A stretch of 63,840 bases of DNA from Thiomonas bhubaneswarensis (GCF_001418255.1 NZ_LIPV01000010.1:87145-150984), one strand, 5' to 3'. Positions 22,587 through 33,167 are shown, counted from the stretch's first letter. Numbers and translations are program-made. Notes: generated by a model not told the origin, from the letters alone.

Positions 22587-24791
22587 TCAGGCGCCCGGAC
22601 GCAGGATGACGCAGGCCAGCGGCGGCAGGGTGAGCCGCAGCGAGAACGGTCGGCCATGCGCGGGCTCGGGCGTGGCTTCACTCAGGTTCAGCGGCAGGGC
22701 AGAGCCGTCGTACACCACGTCGTCGGTATTGATCAGCAATTCCCAGCGCCCGCCTTGCGGCACACCGACGCGGTAATCCGGCCGTGGTGTGGGGGTGAAG
22801 TTGCACAGCACGACCAGGCTGCTGCTGTCGGCCGCCTTGCGCTCGAAGGCCAGCACCGATTGCGACGCGTCTTCATGGGTGATCCAGGCGAAACCGCTGG
22901 GGTGATGGTCGCGCTGGTGCAGGGCCGCATGGGCGCGGTAGGTGAGGTTGAGATCGCGCACCAGCCGCTGCACGCCGCGGTTGGGAGCGTGCAGCAGTGC
23001 GTCCCAGTCGAGGCTGTAGTCGGACTGCCACTCCGGCCCTTGCGCGAATTCGTCGCCCATGAACAGCAGCTTCTTGCCGGGGTGGCTGAACATATAGCCT
23101 AGATAAACGCGCAGATTGGCGAACTGCTGCCAGCGGTCACCGGGCATCTTGGACAGCAGCGAGCCCTTGCCGTGGACGACTTCGTCGTGCGAGAGCGGCA
23201 GCACGAAGTTTTCGTCATACGCGTACATCATGCTGAAGGTCAGCTCGTTGTGGTGGAACTGCCGGTGCACCGGGTCGCGGCGCATATAGCTCAGGGTGTC
23301 GTGCATCCAGCCCATGTTCCACTTGTAGTGAAAGCCCAGGCCGCCGCTTTGCAGATCGGCCGAAGGCGGGCGGCTCACCGCTGGGAAGGCCGTGGACTCC
23401 TCAGCGATGGTGATGGCGCCCGGTCGCTGCACGCCGACGGTGTGGTTCATGCGGCGCAGGAAGTCGATGGCCTCCAGGTTTTCGCGGCCGCCGAACTTGT
23501 TGGGCACCCACTGCCCGGCGGGGCGGCTGTAGTCGCGATAGAGCATCGAGGCCACCGCGTCCACGCGCAGGCCGTCGACGTTGAAGCGCTCCAGCCAGTA
23601 CAGGGCGTTGGCCACCAGATAGTTGCGCACCTCGGTGCGGCCGAAGTTGTAGATCAGGGTGTTCCAGTCGTGGTGGAAGCCTTCCTTCGGATCGGCATAT
23701 TCGTAGAGGTGGGTGCCGTCGAAGTTGGCCAGGCCATGCGGATCGGAGGGGAAGTGCGCGGGCACCCAGTCGAGGATGACGCCCAGGCCCGCGGCATGCG
23801 CGGCATCGACGAAAGACTGGAAATCCTCTGGCGTACCGTGGCGCGCGGTGGGGGCGTAGAGGCTGATGGGCTGATAACCCCACGAGCCGTCGAACGGGTG
23901 CTCGCTGACGGGCAGCAGCTCCAGATGCGTGAAACCCATGTCGCGGGCGTAGGGCACCAGGGTGTCGGCCAGTTCGCGGTAGCTCAGCCAGCGCCAGCCG
24001 TCGGCCTTGCGCCACGAGCCCAGATGCACTTCGTAAATGCTGATCGGCGCGTCAAACCCGTTGGCCTGCGCCATGGCCGGGCGCACGGGGTGCAGCGGCG
24101 GCAGGCCTTGCACGATGCTGGCGGTATTGGGCCGCAGCTCGGCGCGGAACGCCATCGGGTCGGCCTTTTGCAGAACCTCGCCGTGCTGGGTGAGGATTTC
24201 GAATTTGTACAGCGCGCCCTTGCCCACGCCGGGCAGGAACAGCTCCCACACGCCGCACTCGCGGCGCAGGCGCATGGGGTGGCGGCGGCCATCCCAGGCG
24301 TTGAAGTCGCCGATGACCGAGACGCGCCGCGCATTGGGCGCCCACACGGCAAACCGCGTGCCCTGCACGCCGAGCATCTCGCCCGGGTGCGCGCCCAGGC
24401 ACTCAAAGGGACGCAGGTGGGTGCCTTCGGCCAGCAGCCAGGCATCGGTCTCGCCGAGCACCGGCGGGAAACGGTAGGGGTCTTCGAGATCGACCACCCA
24501 GTCGGGGTCGCCCGCGCGCAGCGGCGGCCATGTCACGCGCAGCAGGTAGTCGAACGGCTTGCGGCGACGCCCCATGCGGGCGCTGAACACGGCGGTCTCG
24601 CCCATGCGCTCCAGCGTGGCGACGGTCTTGCCGCTCGACCGTTCGACCACGTTCACGCCGAGCGCGCCGTGCAGCACGGCGCTGACCCACAGCCCCGCGC
24701 CACGGACATGCATGCCCAGCACGCCGAAGGGGTCGTCGTGGCGGCCGTGGTCCAGTGCGGAGATGTCGTGTTCGGTCAGCATGGAGGTCAT
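22587..24791 (-). CDS. glgB: 1,4-alpha-glucan branching enzyme
   Basis: The 734-residue GH13 enzyme introduces alpha-1,6 branches. The N-terminal carbohydrate-binding modules ([25 protein letters not shown]) precede a catalytic barrel with the [13 protein letters not shown] nucleophile region and [15 protein letters not shown]. The start at 24791 places the gene five bases after the malQ stop; a longer open frame upstream to 25823 only reads malQ in another frame and shows no homology. Confidence 0.95.
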   Translation of the reverse strand: MTSMLTEHDISALDHGRHDDPFGVLGMHVRGAGLWVSAVLHGALGVNVVERSSGKTVATLERMGETAVFSARMGRRRKPFDYLLRVTWPPLRAGDPDWVVDLEDPYRFPPVLGETDAWLLAEGTHLRPFECLGAHPGEMLGVQGTRFAVWAPNARRVSVIGDFNAWDGRRHPMRLRRECGVWELFLPGVGKGALYKFEILTQHGEVLQKADPMAFRAELRPNTASIVQGLPPLHPVRPAMAQANGFDAPISIYEVHLGSWRKADGWRWLSYRELADTLVPYARDMGFTHLELLPVSEHPFDGSWGYQPISLYAPTARHGTPEDFQSFVDAAHAAGLGVILDWVPAHFPSDPHGLANFDGTHLYEYADPKEGFHHDWNTLIYNFGRTEVRNYLVANALYWLERFNVDGLRVDAVASMLYRDYSRPAGQWVPNKFGGRENLEAIDFLRRMNHTVGVQRPGAITIAEESTAFPAVSRPPSADLQSGGLGFHYKWNMGWMHDTLSYMRRDPVHRQFHHNELTFSMMYAYDENFVLPLSHDEVVHGKGSLLSKMPGDRWQQFANLRVYLGYMFSHPGKKLLFMGDEFAQGPEWQSDYSLDWDALLHAPNRGVQRLVRDLNLTYRAHAALHQRDHHPSGFAWITHEDASQSVLAFERKAADSSSLVVLCNFTPTPRPDYRVGVPQGGRWELLINTDDVVYDGSALPLNLSEATPEPAHGRPFSLRLTLPPLACVILRPGA

Positions 24792-24796
24792 CCGGT

Positions 24797-26320
24797 TCAG
24801 GAGGGAAGACGGTTGTAGAGCAGGCCGAAGTGTTTCAGGCCGTCCGCATGATGGGGTTGTACCTGAGCCCAGGTGAAGCGCCAGCCCCAGTTGCCCTCGG
24901 CCGTGCCCGGGGTGTTCATGCGATGCGTGCCGTCCAGGCGCAGCACGTCCTGCATGGTGAAGAGGGCAATGTCGGCGACGCTGGCACTGGCCGCGCGGAT
25001 CAGCGTCCAGGCGATGTCGCCGCCGTCGCAGGCCAGATAGTCGCGCAGGTGGTGGCGCACGGTTTCTGGGGCGTTGTGCCACCAGCCGACGGTGGTGTCG
25101 TTGTCGTGCGTGCCGGGATAGACCACGGTGTCGTGGGTGTGGTTGTGCGGCAGGTAGGCGTTTTTGCCGCCATTGTCTTCGCCCCAGGCGAACTGCAGGA
25201 TGCGCATGCCCGGAAAACCGAAGCGCTGGCGCAGCGCAGTCACCTCGGGGGTGATGACGCCGAGATCCTCGGCGATGATGGGCAGCGGCCCCAGGGCCTG
25301 GAACACCGCGTCGAACAGCGCCGCGCCCGGCGCTGGTACCCACCTGCCGCCGATGGCCGTGGGCTCTTCGGCCGGAATTTCCCAGCAACTCTCGAAGCCG
25401 CGGAAGTGGTCGATGCGCACCATGTCCACCAGGGCGAAGGTGGCACGCAGCCGCGCGATCCACCAGGCGAAACCCTCGGCCTGATGCGCCGCCCAGCGGT
25501 AATGCGGATTGCCCCAGCGCTGGCCGGTGGCGGAAAAGTAATCGGGCGGCACCCCGGCCACGACGGTGGGCTGGCCCGTGTCGTCGAGCTGGAACAGATC
25601 GGGCCGCGCCCACACGTCGGCGCTGTTGAGGGAGATGAAAATGGGCATGTCGCCCACCAGTTTGACACCCTTGCCGTTCGCGTAGGCCCGCAGCGCCGCC
25701 CATTGCCGAAAGAAGCACCACTGCGCGAACACCCAGAAGTCGATGTGCTGGGCATGCTCGGCACGGGCCGTCTGCAGCGCCGCAGCCTCGCGCTGCGCGA
25801 GAGGCGGTTCCCAGGTGTTCCACGACTGCTCGCCGAACTGCTCCGAAAGTGCCATGAACAGGGCGTAGTCGTCGAGCCAGGCGGCGTGCTCAAGGCGAAA
25901 GGCGGCCAACTCGGCCCGCTCCTGCGGTGTGGCGCTTGCCGCAAAGCGCGCGGCGGCGCGGCGCAGCCGTTCCATGCGGAAGGGAATGACGCGGTCGAAG
26001 GCCACGCGATCGTCGCTCAGACCCTCAGTGGGGGTGAGATCGGCAGCATCGAGCCAGCCGCGCTGGTGCAGTTCGGCCAGGTCGATCAGCAACACATTGC
26101 CGGCGAAGGCCGAACGGCTCATGTAGGGCGAGTGGCCCAAACCGATGTCACCCAGCGGCAGAAACTGCCACAGCGACTGCCCGGCGCTGTGCAGCCAGTC
26201 GACGAAGTGGTAGGCGGCAGGCCCAAGGTCGCCGCTGCCGTGGGGGCCGGGCAGGCTGGTGAGGTGCAGCAATACGCCGCTGGCGCGGGGAAAACGTGAG
26301 ACGTTCGGGTTCGCACTCAT
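24797..26320 (-). CDS. malQ: 4-alpha-glucanotransferase (amylomaltase)
   Basis: The 507-residue GH77 enzyme transfers alpha-1,4-glucan segments between maltodextrins. The N-terminal [15 protein letters not shown], the [12 protein letters not shown] nucleophile block, [11 protein letters not shown] and the [13 protein letters not shown] catalytic block are all present. In this operon it recycles the short dextrins left by GlgX and GlgP. It starts 17 bases after the pgl stop. Confidence 0.95.
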   Translation of the reverse strand: MSANPNVSRFPRASGVLLHLTSLPGPHGSGDLGPAAYHFVDWLHSAGQSLWQFLPLGDIGLGHSPYMSRSAFAGNVLLIDLAELHQRGWLDAADLTPTEGLSDDRVAFDRVIPFRMERLRRAAARFAASATPQERAELAAFRLEHAAWLDDYALFMALSEQFGEQSWNTWEPPLAQREAAALQTARAEHAQHIDFWVFAQWCFFRQWAALRAYANGKGVKLVGDMPIFISLNSADVWARPDLFQLDDTGQPTVVAGVPPDYFSATGQRWGNPHYRWAAHQAEGFAWWIARLRATFALVDMVRIDHFRGFESCWEIPAEEPTAIGGRWVPAPGAALFDAVFQALGPLPIIAEDLGVITPEVTALRQRFGFPGMRILQFAWGEDNGGKNAYLPHNHTHDTVVYPGTHDNDTTVGWWHNAPETVRHHLRDYLACDGGDIAWTLIRAASASVADIALFTMQDVLRLDGTHRMNTPGTAEGNWGWRFTWAQVQPHHADGLKHFGLLYNRLPS

Positions 26321-26337
26321 GAGGGGTGGACGGCGGT

Positions 26338-27027
26338 TCAGGGTGTCCAGTAGGCGTCGAAAGGGGTCTGTTGCTGCTGAATGAGATAGCTGATGGGCAG
26401 CGCGGGGCTGGGCGGCGGCTGGCAGGCGCGGTCATAGACCTCGCGCTTGGCCGCTCCGGCGATCGACAGCAGCAGACGATCGCTGGCCAGCAGGGCCGCA
26501 AGACTCAGGCTGATGCGCTTGTGCGGCGCATGCGGCGGCGTCAACGCCAGATAGGGCTGGGCAAAGTTGGGATCGAGACCTTCGGCCAACTCGGCCGCTT
26601 CGGGAAACAGCGAGGCCGTGTGACCGTCGTCACCCATGCCCAGCAGCGCGGCGGAGAGCGGCTGCCCCAGTGCGCGGAACCGGGTATTGGCGCGGGCCAC
26701 GCAGCCCGCCAGGTCGTGCGGCACGTCTACCAGCGGCAGAAACCGCGCCTTCGCCGCATCGCCCGTCAGCAGATGGGTGCGCACCAGGGCGGCGTTGCTG
26801 TCGGCATGATCGGCCGACACCAGACGCTCGTCCACCAGGGTGATGGTGACGCGAGCCCATTCGACAGGCGCCCGCGCCAGGGCATGAAACAGCGGGATAG
26901 GCGAGCGTCCGCCGGAGACGGCCAACACCGCCCGCCCGTAGCGATCGATTTCCTGCGTGAGCGTGGCCGTGAGTGCGCTCACCAGACGCGCGATCTGGTC
27001 TTGCGGGCTGGCGCAGACGTGCAGCAT
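26338..27027 (-). CDS. pgl: 6-phosphogluconolactonase
   Basis: The 229-residue DevB/SOL-family enzyme hydrolyses 6-phosphogluconolactone, the second step of the oxidative pentose phosphate pathway. SGGRSPIPLFHAL, the VTITLVDERLV block and LLGMGDDGHTASLFP are hallmark motifs. It begins three bases after the zwf stop, so the two consecutive enzymes are made together. Its place inside the glycogen run ties NADPH production to glycogen turnover. Confidence 0.95.
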   Translation of the reverse strand: MLHVCASPQDQIARLVSALTATLTQEIDRYGRAVLAVSGGRSPIPLFHALARAPVEWARVTITLVDERLVSADHADSNAALVRTHLLTGDAAKARFLPLVDVPHDLAGCVARANTRFRALGQPLSAALLGMGDDGHTASLFPEAAELAEGLDPNFAQPYLALTPPHAPHKRISLSLAALLASDRLLLSIAGAAKREVYDRACQPPPSPALPISYLIQQQQTPFDAYWTP

Positions 27028-27030
27028 GGT

Positions 27031-28491
27031 TCACAGCTCCTCATGCCATGAAGCGCCGTCGCGCGAGAGCAGGGCGCTGGAGGCGGCCGGGCCCCAGGTG
27101 CCCGCGGTATAGCTCTTGGGCGCCTCGCCGTTGCGCGCCCAGCACTCCAGAATCGGCTCCACCCAGCGCCAGGCGGCGGTGAGTTCGTCGCGGCGCATGA
27201 ACAGCCCGAGCTCGCCGCGGATCACATCGAGCAGCAGCCGCTCGTAGGCGTCGGCCCGGCGCTTTTGCGCCGTGGCCTCGACGTCCAGATCGAGCCGCGT
27301 GGGATGCAGCCGCATGCCGTCGCCGGGCTCCTTGGCCAGAAAGTGCAGGCTGATGCTCTCCTCGGGCTGCAGCCGGATCACCAGCCGGTTGGCCCCCTGC
27401 AGCGCCGTCACGCCGCCGAACAGATGCAGCGGCACGGCCCGAAAGCTGATGACGATCTCCGCCAGTCGCTCGGCCATGCGCTTGCCCGTGCGCAGGAAGA
27501 ACGGCACCCCCGCCCAGCGCCAGTTCACCACCTCGGCCTTGAGCGCCACGAAGGTCTCGGTGCGGCTGGCTGCGGCGATGTCGGCCTCCTGCAGATAGCC
27601 CACCACCGGCTTGCCGTCGACGGCACCCGCGCGGTATTGGCCGCGCACGGTCTTGCTGGCCACGTCGGCTTCGCCAAAGGGCTTGAGCGCCTGCAGCACC
27701 TTGAGCTTCTCGTCGCGGATGGCGTCGGCCTGCAGGCTGGCCGGGGGCTCCATGGCCACCATGCACAGCAGTTGCAGCAAGTGGTTCTGCACCATGTCGC
27801 GCAGCGCGCCGGTCTTGTCGTAAAACTCGCCGCGGCCGCCCACGCCCAGGTCTTCGGCGATGGTGATCTGCACGTTGTCCACCCACTCGCGGCGCCACAG
27901 CGGCTCGAACAGCACGTTGCCAAAGCGCATGGCCATGAGGTTCTGCACCGATTCCTTGCCCAGGTAATGGTCGATGCGGTAGAGCTGGTGCTCGGCGAAG
28001 GACTGGGCCACGGCGGCGTTGATGGCGTCGGAGGAGGCCAGGTCATGGCCCAGGGGCTTTTCCAGCACGACGCGCACGCCGGGGTGGTTGAGTCCGACGC
28101 GGGCGAGCTGGGCGCAGATCTGGGCGAACAGGGCAGGGGCGGTGGCGAGGTAGCAGACAGTGACGCGCTCGCCGTCCGTGCCCAGCCGCGCGGCCAGGGC
28201 GTCGAAGTCATCGGGGTGGGTGGCGTCGAGCTTGGCGAAGTCGATGCGCTCGAGAAAGCTGTCCCAGCTGGCGGCGTCGAAGTCGGCCTGCACATGCACC
28301 CGGGCCTCGTGCTCCATCTGGGCAAGGTAGGCGCTGCGGTCGGCATCGCGTCGGCCCAGGGCCAGAATCCGCCCCTGCGGGTGCAACTGTCCGGCCCGAT
28401 GCGCGCTATACAGCGCAGGCAGAAGCTTGCGCATTACCAGATCGCCAGTGCCGCCGAATAACACCATGTCGAAAACAGGGGATGCGCTCAT
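27031..28491 (-). CDS. zwf: Glucose-6-phosphate dehydrogenase
   Basis: The 486-residue enzyme oxidises glucose 6-phosphate with reduction of NADP(+). The nucleotide loop is FGGTGDLVMRKLLP and the substrate/catalytic block is RIDHYLGKESVQN. The start at 28491 gives the canonical N-terminus and length; upstream in-frame ATGs would add 73 unrelated residues. It is the promoter-proximal gene of the ten-gene run, and the 229 bases before it must contain the main promoter, though I could not identify its boxes with confidence. Confidence 0.95.
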   Translation of the reverse strand: MSASPVFDMVLFGGTGDLVMRKLLPALYSAHRAGQLHPQGRILALGRRDADRSAYLAQMEHEARVHVQADFDAASWDSFLERIDFAKLDATHPDDFDALAARLGTDGERVTVCYLATAPALFAQICAQLARVGLNHPGVRVVLEKPLGHDLASSDAINAAVAQSFAEHQLYRIDHYLGKESVQNLMAMRFGNVLFEPLWRREWVDNVQITIAEDLGVGGRGEFYDKTGALRDMVQNHLLQLLCMVAMEPPASLQADAIRDEKLKVLQALKPFGEADVASKTVRGQYRAGAVDGKPVVGYLQEADIAAASRTETFVALKAEVVNWRWAGVPFFLRTGKRMAERLAEIVISFRAVPLHLFGGVTALQGANRLVIRLQPEESISLHFLAKEPGDGMRLHPTRLDLDVEATAQKRRADAYERLLLDVIRGELGLFMRRDELTAAWRWVEPILECWARNGEAPKSYTAGTWGPAASSALLSRDGASWHEEL

Positions 28492-28720
28492 CTTGTGTTT
28501 CGCTTGTTGCTGTGTGCCTGTGGGGGAAACTCGGCTCAGTGTAAGGACAGGGACGCACTTGCGTGTGACGCCGCCGGTCCCGTTCCCGTGAAATTGATCT
28601 TCATCACGAAACCGATTCAGGCGCTGCGGCGGCAGAACGGGTGTCACCCGGGCCGATAAAACAGTGCGAACCGCATGCAATTTCCTTGCCACCCGCATTG
28701 GGTGATGCAATCGGGCGCGG

Positions 28721-29227
28721 TTACGGGTTGGGGACTGCTGGACTCTCGGCGCCCGGGTTCCGGCGCCGGAACATGCCCCAGCCTTTCATGCTCAACACGC
28801 AGTCGCCATGCTGGTTGAACAGTTCCCAGTGCGACTGGACCAGCCCGACGTCAGGTTTGCTGCGCATGGGTCGTGTGTCCAGAATCGTCATGCGCAGCTT
28901 GAGCTCGTCCCCGGGATAAACCGGCTTCAGCCAGCGCAACTCGTCCAGGCCGGGCGAACCCAGGCTGGTTGATCGCAGCAGGTAGGCGTCGCACATCAGG
29001 CGCATGGCCATGCTGCAGGTATGCCAGCCACTGGCGGCCAGGCCGCCGAACAGCGAGTTCCTGGCCGCTTCGTCGTCCACATGAAAGGGCTGGGGATCGA
29101 ACTGGCGGGCGAAATCGAGCACGGCTTCGCGGCTGACTCGGGTGCTGCCGCAGTCGCGCACGGAGCCTTTGGGGAAGTCTTCCCAGTGCAGCAGGTCGGA
29201 TGCGGGTGGGTAGTGTCGGGCGTTCAT
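28721..29227 (-). CDS. MaoC-like hotdog dehydratase
   Basis: The 168-residue protein has the MaoC/R-specific enoyl hydratase signature FDPQPFHVDDEAARNSLF followed by GLAASGWHT, where Asp and His form the active site. Such single-hotdog proteins hydrate enoyl-CoA or act on related thioesters. It lies upstream of zwf in the same direction but is separated by the operon leader, and it is divergent from the DUF3034 gene. The physiological substrate is unknown. Confidence 0.85.
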   Translation of the reverse strand: MNARHYPPASDLLHWEDFPKGSVRDCGSTRVSREAVLDFARQFDPQPFHVDDEAARNSLFGGLAASGWHTCSMAMRLMCDAYLLRSTSLGSPGLDELRWLKPVYPGDELKLRMTILDTRPMRSKPDVGLVQSHWELFNQHGDCVLSMKGWGMFRRRNPGAESPAVPNP

Positions 29228-29401
29228 GCGGCGATGCTAGAGCCTGCGCACATCGTCTGCGCACGGTCACGCTGCGGTCGGATGCAAACCTTTACATCTT
29301 TCTCGGTGCGCTGGCCTGATTTGCTGAATCCGCTGCACTGGGTCTGGCGTAGTGCCGGTATCGCATACGGAAACCGACAGGGGTCGGCTTTCTGATGCGG
29401 T

Positions 29402-29421
29402 CATTCCACATGGGTGGAATG
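29402..29421. promoter_or_regulatory. Perfect 8-bp inverted repeat, candidate operator
   Basis: CATTCCAC-ATGG-GTGGAATG is a perfect dyad with a 4-base centre ending 28 bases before the start codon of the DUF3034 gene. Its size and position fit a dimeric regulator binding site overlapping the core promoter. The regulator is unknown. A GACAGGGGTC-type hairpin lies a few bases upstream. Confidence 0.5.
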
Positions 29422-29449
29422 GAACGTATGACTCTAAAGGAGCGAGACC

Positions 29450-30487
29450 ATGAGTGCACAGCGTTGGAGGCGGACCCTGGCGGCGACGGCCGTGGCGGGA
29501 TTGGGGGTATGGGGTATGGGTGCGGCGCAGGCGCAAGGCAGCCGCCTGCTGGCGACCAGCGGGGTCACCGAGGTGGGCGGCTCCACCGGAGGTGGCATCA
29601 CGCCCTGGGCGGTGATTGCCGGCTACGACACGGGCGACGAAGTCGGCGGTTCGGTCACCGGCACCTACGTCACCGTGCCCAACTATGGCTTGACCACCCT
29701 GGGCGCGGCTGTGGGCATTCACAACCGCTTCGAGATCTCGGTGGCCCACGAGAACCTCAATGTCAACCTGGGTGGCCTGTCCAGCCTGGGCGTTCTGGGT
29801 AATCAAGCAGGTGGCCTGGGCCTCATCTCCAGTCCCAATCCCAACATCAACCTTGGCAACCAGACCATCAGCATGGACGTCTTGGGATTCAAGGCCCGCT
29901 TGTTTGGCGACATTCTCTACACCCCTTACCCGCAGGTGTCCGTGGGCATCAAGTACAAGAAAAACAACGACTTCAACAGCAACTTCTCGGGTCTGGGCCC
30001 CATCGGCATTCCGAAGTTCTTCGGTGCGGCCAGCGACTCGGGCACCGACTTCTATGTCGCTGCCACCAAGGTGTTCCTCAATGGCATCTTTCACCGCGTC
30101 ACCCTGGTCAACCTGACCCTGCGCGGCACCAAGGCCAACGCCATGGGTCTGCTGGGCTTCGGCACGAACAGCGCCAACGGCATTGCCGGGGCACTGGGCA
30201 CCAAGAGCGACAACAGCTACCACGCTGAACTCGAAGGTTCTGCCGCCGTGTTTCTGCGCCCGGATGTTGCCGTGGGTGGCGAGTTCCGTCAGCAGCCCGA
30301 CAACATGAAATACCCGATCAACGCCAGCGCCACGGCCGTAGGCTCGCCCGGCACGATGAAGGATGTCTTCATCGCCTACTTCCCGAACAAGAGCCTGTCG
30401 CTGACCGCGGCCTATGCCGACCTGGGACCCTTGCCGTTCCAGGCCAGCAACAAGGGCTTCTACCTCTCGCTTAACGGCACGTTCTGA
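29450..30487 (+). CDS. DUF3034 family exported/outer-membrane protein
   Basis: The 345-residue protein starts with a signal peptide (cleavage likely after GMGAAQA). The mature part is rich in glycine, asparagine and alternating hydrophobics, with a terminal FYLSLNGTF phenylalanine as in outer-membrane beta-barrels. The sequence fits DUF3034, uncharacterised proteins of betaproteobacteria. It is followed at 27 bases by a periplasmic truncated haemoglobin and then a HiPIP, so a role in periplasmic redox chemistry or gas handling is possible (inference). AAAGGAG precedes the ATG. Confidence 0.72.
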   Translation: MSAQRWRRTLAATAVAGLGVWGMGAAQAQGSRLLATSGVTEVGGSTGGGITPWAVIAGYDTGDEVGGSVTGTYVTVPNYGLTTLGAAVGIHNRFEISVAHENLNVNLGGLSSLGVLGNQAGGLGLISSPNPNINLGNQTISMDVLGFKARLFGDILYTPYPQVSVGIKYKKNNDFNSNFSGLGPIGIPKFFGAASDSGTDFYVAATKVFLNGIFHRVTLVNLTLRGTKANAMGLLGFGTNSANGIAGALGTKSDNSYHAELEGSAAVFLRPDVAVGGEFRQQPDNMKYPINASATAVGSPGTMKDVFIAYFPNKSLSLTAAYADLGPLPFQASNKGFYLSLNGTF

Positions 30488-30514
30488 TTCCGCCCCCTTT
30501 CAGGAGATCCTCCC

Positions 30515-30970
30515 ATGAAACTGCAATCCCTCCCCCTGGCGCGCCATCTCGGTGGCGTTGTCCTGACCTGCGCGCTGGCCTTGCCGACGTTGGCTCATGC
30601 GCAGATGGCCTCGGGCCAGACCCTGTATGAGCAACTCGGCGGCAAACCGGCCATTACCAAGGTCGTGCACGACATGATCGTCAACGTGGCCGCGGACAAC
30701 CGCATCAATCACTTTTTCGCCAAGACCAATATCCCGCACCTTCAGATGGAACTGGTCAACCAAGTGTGCGAGGGCACGGGCGGTCCGTGCAAGTACACCG
30801 GTCTGAGCATGCAGCAGGCGCACAAAGGCATGAAGCTGAGCACGGCCGATTTCAACGCTCTGGTCGAAGATCTGCAAAAGTCCATGCACAGCAATCACGT
30901 GCCCCTGGGCCTGCAGAACCAGTTGCTGGCGATTCTGGCACCGATGGAGCCCGACGTGGTGCACCAGTAA
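30515..30970 (+). CDS. Group 1 truncated haemoglobin with signal peptide
   Basis: The 151-residue protein has an N-terminal signal sequence ending near TLAHAQMA and then a truncated globin domain. LYEQLGGKPAITKVV covers the A/B helices, FFAKTNIPHLQ the CD/E region, and MQQAHKGMKLS carries the proximal haem histidine. Truncated globins bind O2 or NO. Most are cytoplasmic, so the signal peptide, implying a periplasmic location, is unusual. It sits between the DUF3034 protein and a HiPIP with almost identical CAGGAGATC ribosome sites, indicating an operon. Confidence 0.87.
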   Translation: MKLQSLPLARHLGGVVLTCALALPTLAHAQMASGQTLYEQLGGKPAITKVVHDMIVNVAADNRINHFFAKTNIPHLQMELVNQVCEGTGGPCKYTGLSMQQAHKGMKLSTADFNALVEDLQKSMHSNHVPLGLQNQLLAILAPMEPDVVHQ

Positions 30971-31040
30971 GGCCTGCGGCCGCATTGCGATGCGGAGGTC
31001 TGCCGGCCTTCGCACCGCCTCACCTCACAGGAGATCTCTC

Positions 31041-31334
31041 ATGAACCACCCACCCTCGTTTCGCTCGCTTTCCAACCCGCAGCGCCGCCGTCTGCTGCGC
31101 CAAGGCGGCCTGCTGCTTGCAGTGGTCGGTGCAGCAACGCTCGCACCGGCGCGGGCCGACGACGGCATGCTGAGCAAGACAGCAGTGCACTATCAGGACA
31201 GCCCGCACGGTGGCCAGCATTGCAGCGATTGCGCCTACTTCATCCCCGGTGCCACGGCCACGGCCAGCGGGTCTTGCCGACTGGTCGCGGGAACCATCTT
31301 CCCCGAGGGATGGTGCGAGCGGTTCTCGTCGTGA
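31041..31334 (+). CDS. High-potential iron-sulfur protein (HiPIP)
   Basis: The 97-residue precursor has a twin-arginine signal (NPQRRRLLRQGG plus a hydrophobic stretch ending APARA). The small mature domain binds a [4Fe-4S] cluster through four cysteines: CSDC, a third in GSCRL and a fourth in GWCERF. HiPIPs are soluble periplasmic electron carriers, often feeding terminal oxidases or reaction centres in photosynthetic, sulfur- and iron-oxidising bacteria. ATG 31041 is chosen because of the AGGAGATCTCTC ribosome site; an upstream in-frame start adds unrelated residues. Confidence 0.92.
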   Translation: MNHPPSFRSLSNPQRRRLLRQGGLLLAVVGAATLAPARADDGMLSKTAVHYQDSPHGGQHCSDCAYFIPGATATASGSCRLVAGTIFPEGWCERFSS

Positions 31335-31353
31335 GCAGGCTACTCTGAAACAA

Positions 31354-31377
31354 CAAAGCCGCCCAAGGGCGGCTTTG
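31354..31377. terminator. Bidirectional hairpin terminator between HiPIP and efp
   Basis: CAAAGCCGCC-CAAG-GGCGGCTTTG forms a 10-bp stem with a four-base loop between convergent genes. On the minus strand it is followed by a T-rich stretch (TTGTTGTTTC), so it can end efp transcripts, and on the plus strand those of the HiPIP operon. Confidence 0.8.
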
Positions 31378-31410
31378 TGAGTGCGTACAGATCGGAGCAG
31401 TCGTCTGGTG

Positions 31411-31965
31411 TCAGACGCGGCTGCGGTATTCGCCCGTGCGGGTGTCGATTTCGATTTTGTCGCCAGTGGCCACGAAAATGGGCACGGGCACTTCGAAGCC
31501 GGTGGCCAGCTTGGCGGGCTTGAGCACCTTGCCCGAGGTGTCGCCCTTAATGGCAGGCTCGGTGTAGATGATCTCGCGCACCACGGTGGTGGGCATTTCG
31601 ATGGAGATAGCCTTGCCGTCGTAGAACACCACCTCGACGGCCATGCCGTCTTCGAGGTAGTTCAGGCTGTCGCCCATATTGTCTTTTTCGACCTCGTACT
31701 GGTTGTAGTCGGCGTCCATGAAGACATACATGGGGTCGGCGAAGTAGGAGTAGGTGCACTCCTTGCGCTCCAGCACGACCGGGTCGAGCTTGTCGTCGGC
31801 CTTGTAGACCACTTCGGTGCCGCCGCTGGTGAGCAGGTTCTTGAGCTTCATTTTCACCGTGGCGGCATTGCGGCCGCCGCGGCTGTATTCGGTTTTCTGC
31901 ACCACCATCGGGTTGTCGCCAACCATGATGACATTACCGGCGCGAATTTCTTGTGCGATCTTCAT
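31411..31965 (-). CDS. efp: Elongation factor P, Arg32 type
   Basis: The 184-residue factor relieves ribosome stalling at polyproline. It has the three-domain EF-P sequence, starting [14 protein letters not shown]. The modification loop reads SRGGRNAA with arginine at residue 32, the form rhamnosylated by EarP rather than lysylated by EpmAB. The matching earP gene lies immediately upstream on the same strand, 35 bases away. The start at 31965 gives the standard length. Confidence 0.97.
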   Translation of the reverse strand: MKIAQEIRAGNVIMVGDNPMVVQKTEYSRGGRNAATVKMKLKNLLTSGGTEVVYKADDKLDPVVLERKECTYSYFADPMYVFMDADYNQYEVEKDNMGDSLNYLEDGMAVEVVFYDGKAISIEMPTTVVREIIYTEPAIKGDTSGKVLKPAKLATGFEVPVPIFVATGDKIEIDTRTGEYRSRV

Positions 31966-32000
31966 TGAACAGTCTGTGGGGTTCCAAATAAACGCATATT

Positions 32001-33167
32001 CTACCGGGCCGCCACCAGACTCGGCCGATTGCTGCCCAGCTGCTGGACTTCGTTGATGAGCTGGCTGGCCAGATCGGGCTGGGTTTGCAGGCTGCGCGAC
32101 CACTTCAGGGCGTGGCGCTGCAGTGCGGGCAGGCTGCCGACAAATTCGAGCCAGGCGGGTGCGAGGTCGAGGCCGCGGTTCCAGGCGGTCCAGAAATGCA
32201 CCACGGTGTCGCGTAGGTCATGGTCGGCCTCGGCCAGGTAGCGATCGAGGAAGGCGTCGAGCTTGCGGTCGTGGGCGCTGTCTTCCTGCGGGTAGATGTG
32301 CCAGACGAAGGGCTTCGCGGCCCATTGCGCGCGGACGAACGAGTCTTCCCCGCGCACGATGCAGATGTCGGCGGCCCAGAGCAGCTCGTCGAATCGCTGT
32401 TGCGGGATGTAGGGCAGGGCGTAGATGGTGAGGCTGCCGCGGCTGGTGATCTGCCCGGTCTGCAGCTCCATGTCCAGCCAGGCGTTGATGGCCGTTTTCA
32501 CCGGGCCGGGGCAGACCCACAGCGCCACGGGACGTTCGGAGGCGGCCATGGAGTGCAGCCACCCATCGAGCCGCTGGCGGGCGTAGCTGAACAGCAGCAC
32601 GGTGAGGGCGTGATCGGGCGGAGGCGGCAGGCCCAGCGCACGCATGGCGATGCGACGGGCGGAGGGCTGCATCTGCCAGTTGTCGCGTTGGGCGATCAGG
32701 TTCGCCTCACGCAGCAGGCCGCCGCTCTTGTCGGTGAAGCCGGGGTAGTAAAAATACTTTGTCACACCCCCGCTTTGCGGCGAGGGCTTGAGGTGGTGCA
32801 GATCGACCCATGTCTCCGCGCTGAGGTGTTCGAGGTTCAGCCAGACCGGCTGCGGTGAAGTCTGGCCGATTTTGGCGATGTAGGTCTCGCTGAGGTGGCA
32901 GCCGAACATTTCGATGACGACATCGCCCGGCGTCGCCTGAGCCTGGCGCGCCCAAGGCACAATCTGCACCCCGGCGAGAGTCTGTTCGGCTGCGCGCAGT
33001 TGGACTTGGGGCGCGATATGGGCAAACGCCTTGAAGTCGTCGAGAAATAATCGCACCTGTTGCCCATGCTCGACGACGAGTTGCCGGGCAAGCCGCCAGG
33101 TCACGCCGATATCGCCGAGGTTGTCGACGACGTGGCAAAACAAATCCCACCGATGTTGGACTTTCAT
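32001..33167 (-). CDS. earP: EF-P arginine-32 rhamnosyltransferase
   Basis: The 388-residue DUF2331/EarP glycosyltransferase transfers rhamnose from dTDP-rhamnose to Arg32 of EF-P. Family features include [18 protein letters not shown] at the N-terminus with the catalytic aspartate, and the [23 protein letters not shown] block that binds the nucleotide sugar. It is upstream of efp in the same orientation. The chosen start (33167) overlaps the start codon of the divergent glycosylase gene within a CATG; a start nine codons upstream is less likely. Confidence 0.94.
   Translation of the reverse strand: MKVQHRWDLFCHVVDNLGDIGVTWRLARQLVVEHGQQVRLFLDDFKAFAHIAPQVQLRAAEQTLAGVQIVPWARQAQATPGDVVIEMFGCHLSETYIAKIGQTSPQPVWLNLEHLSAETWVDLHHLKPSPQSGGVTKYFYYPGFTDKSGGLLREANLIAQRDNWQMQPSARRIAMRALGLPPPPDHALTVLLFSYARQRLDGWLHSMAASERPVALWVCPGPVKTAINAWLDMELQTGQITSRGSLTIYALPYIPQQRFDELLWAADICIVRGEDSFVRAQWAAKPFVWHIYPQEDSAHDRKLDAFLDRYLAEADHDLRDTVVHFWTAWNRGLDLAPAWLEFVGSLPALQRHALKWSRSLQTQPDLASQLINEVQQLGSNRPSLVAAR

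Noticed and set aside
24792-25823. N-terminal extension of glgB
   Set aside because: It only reads malQ in another frame; the start at 24791 gives the normal family length.
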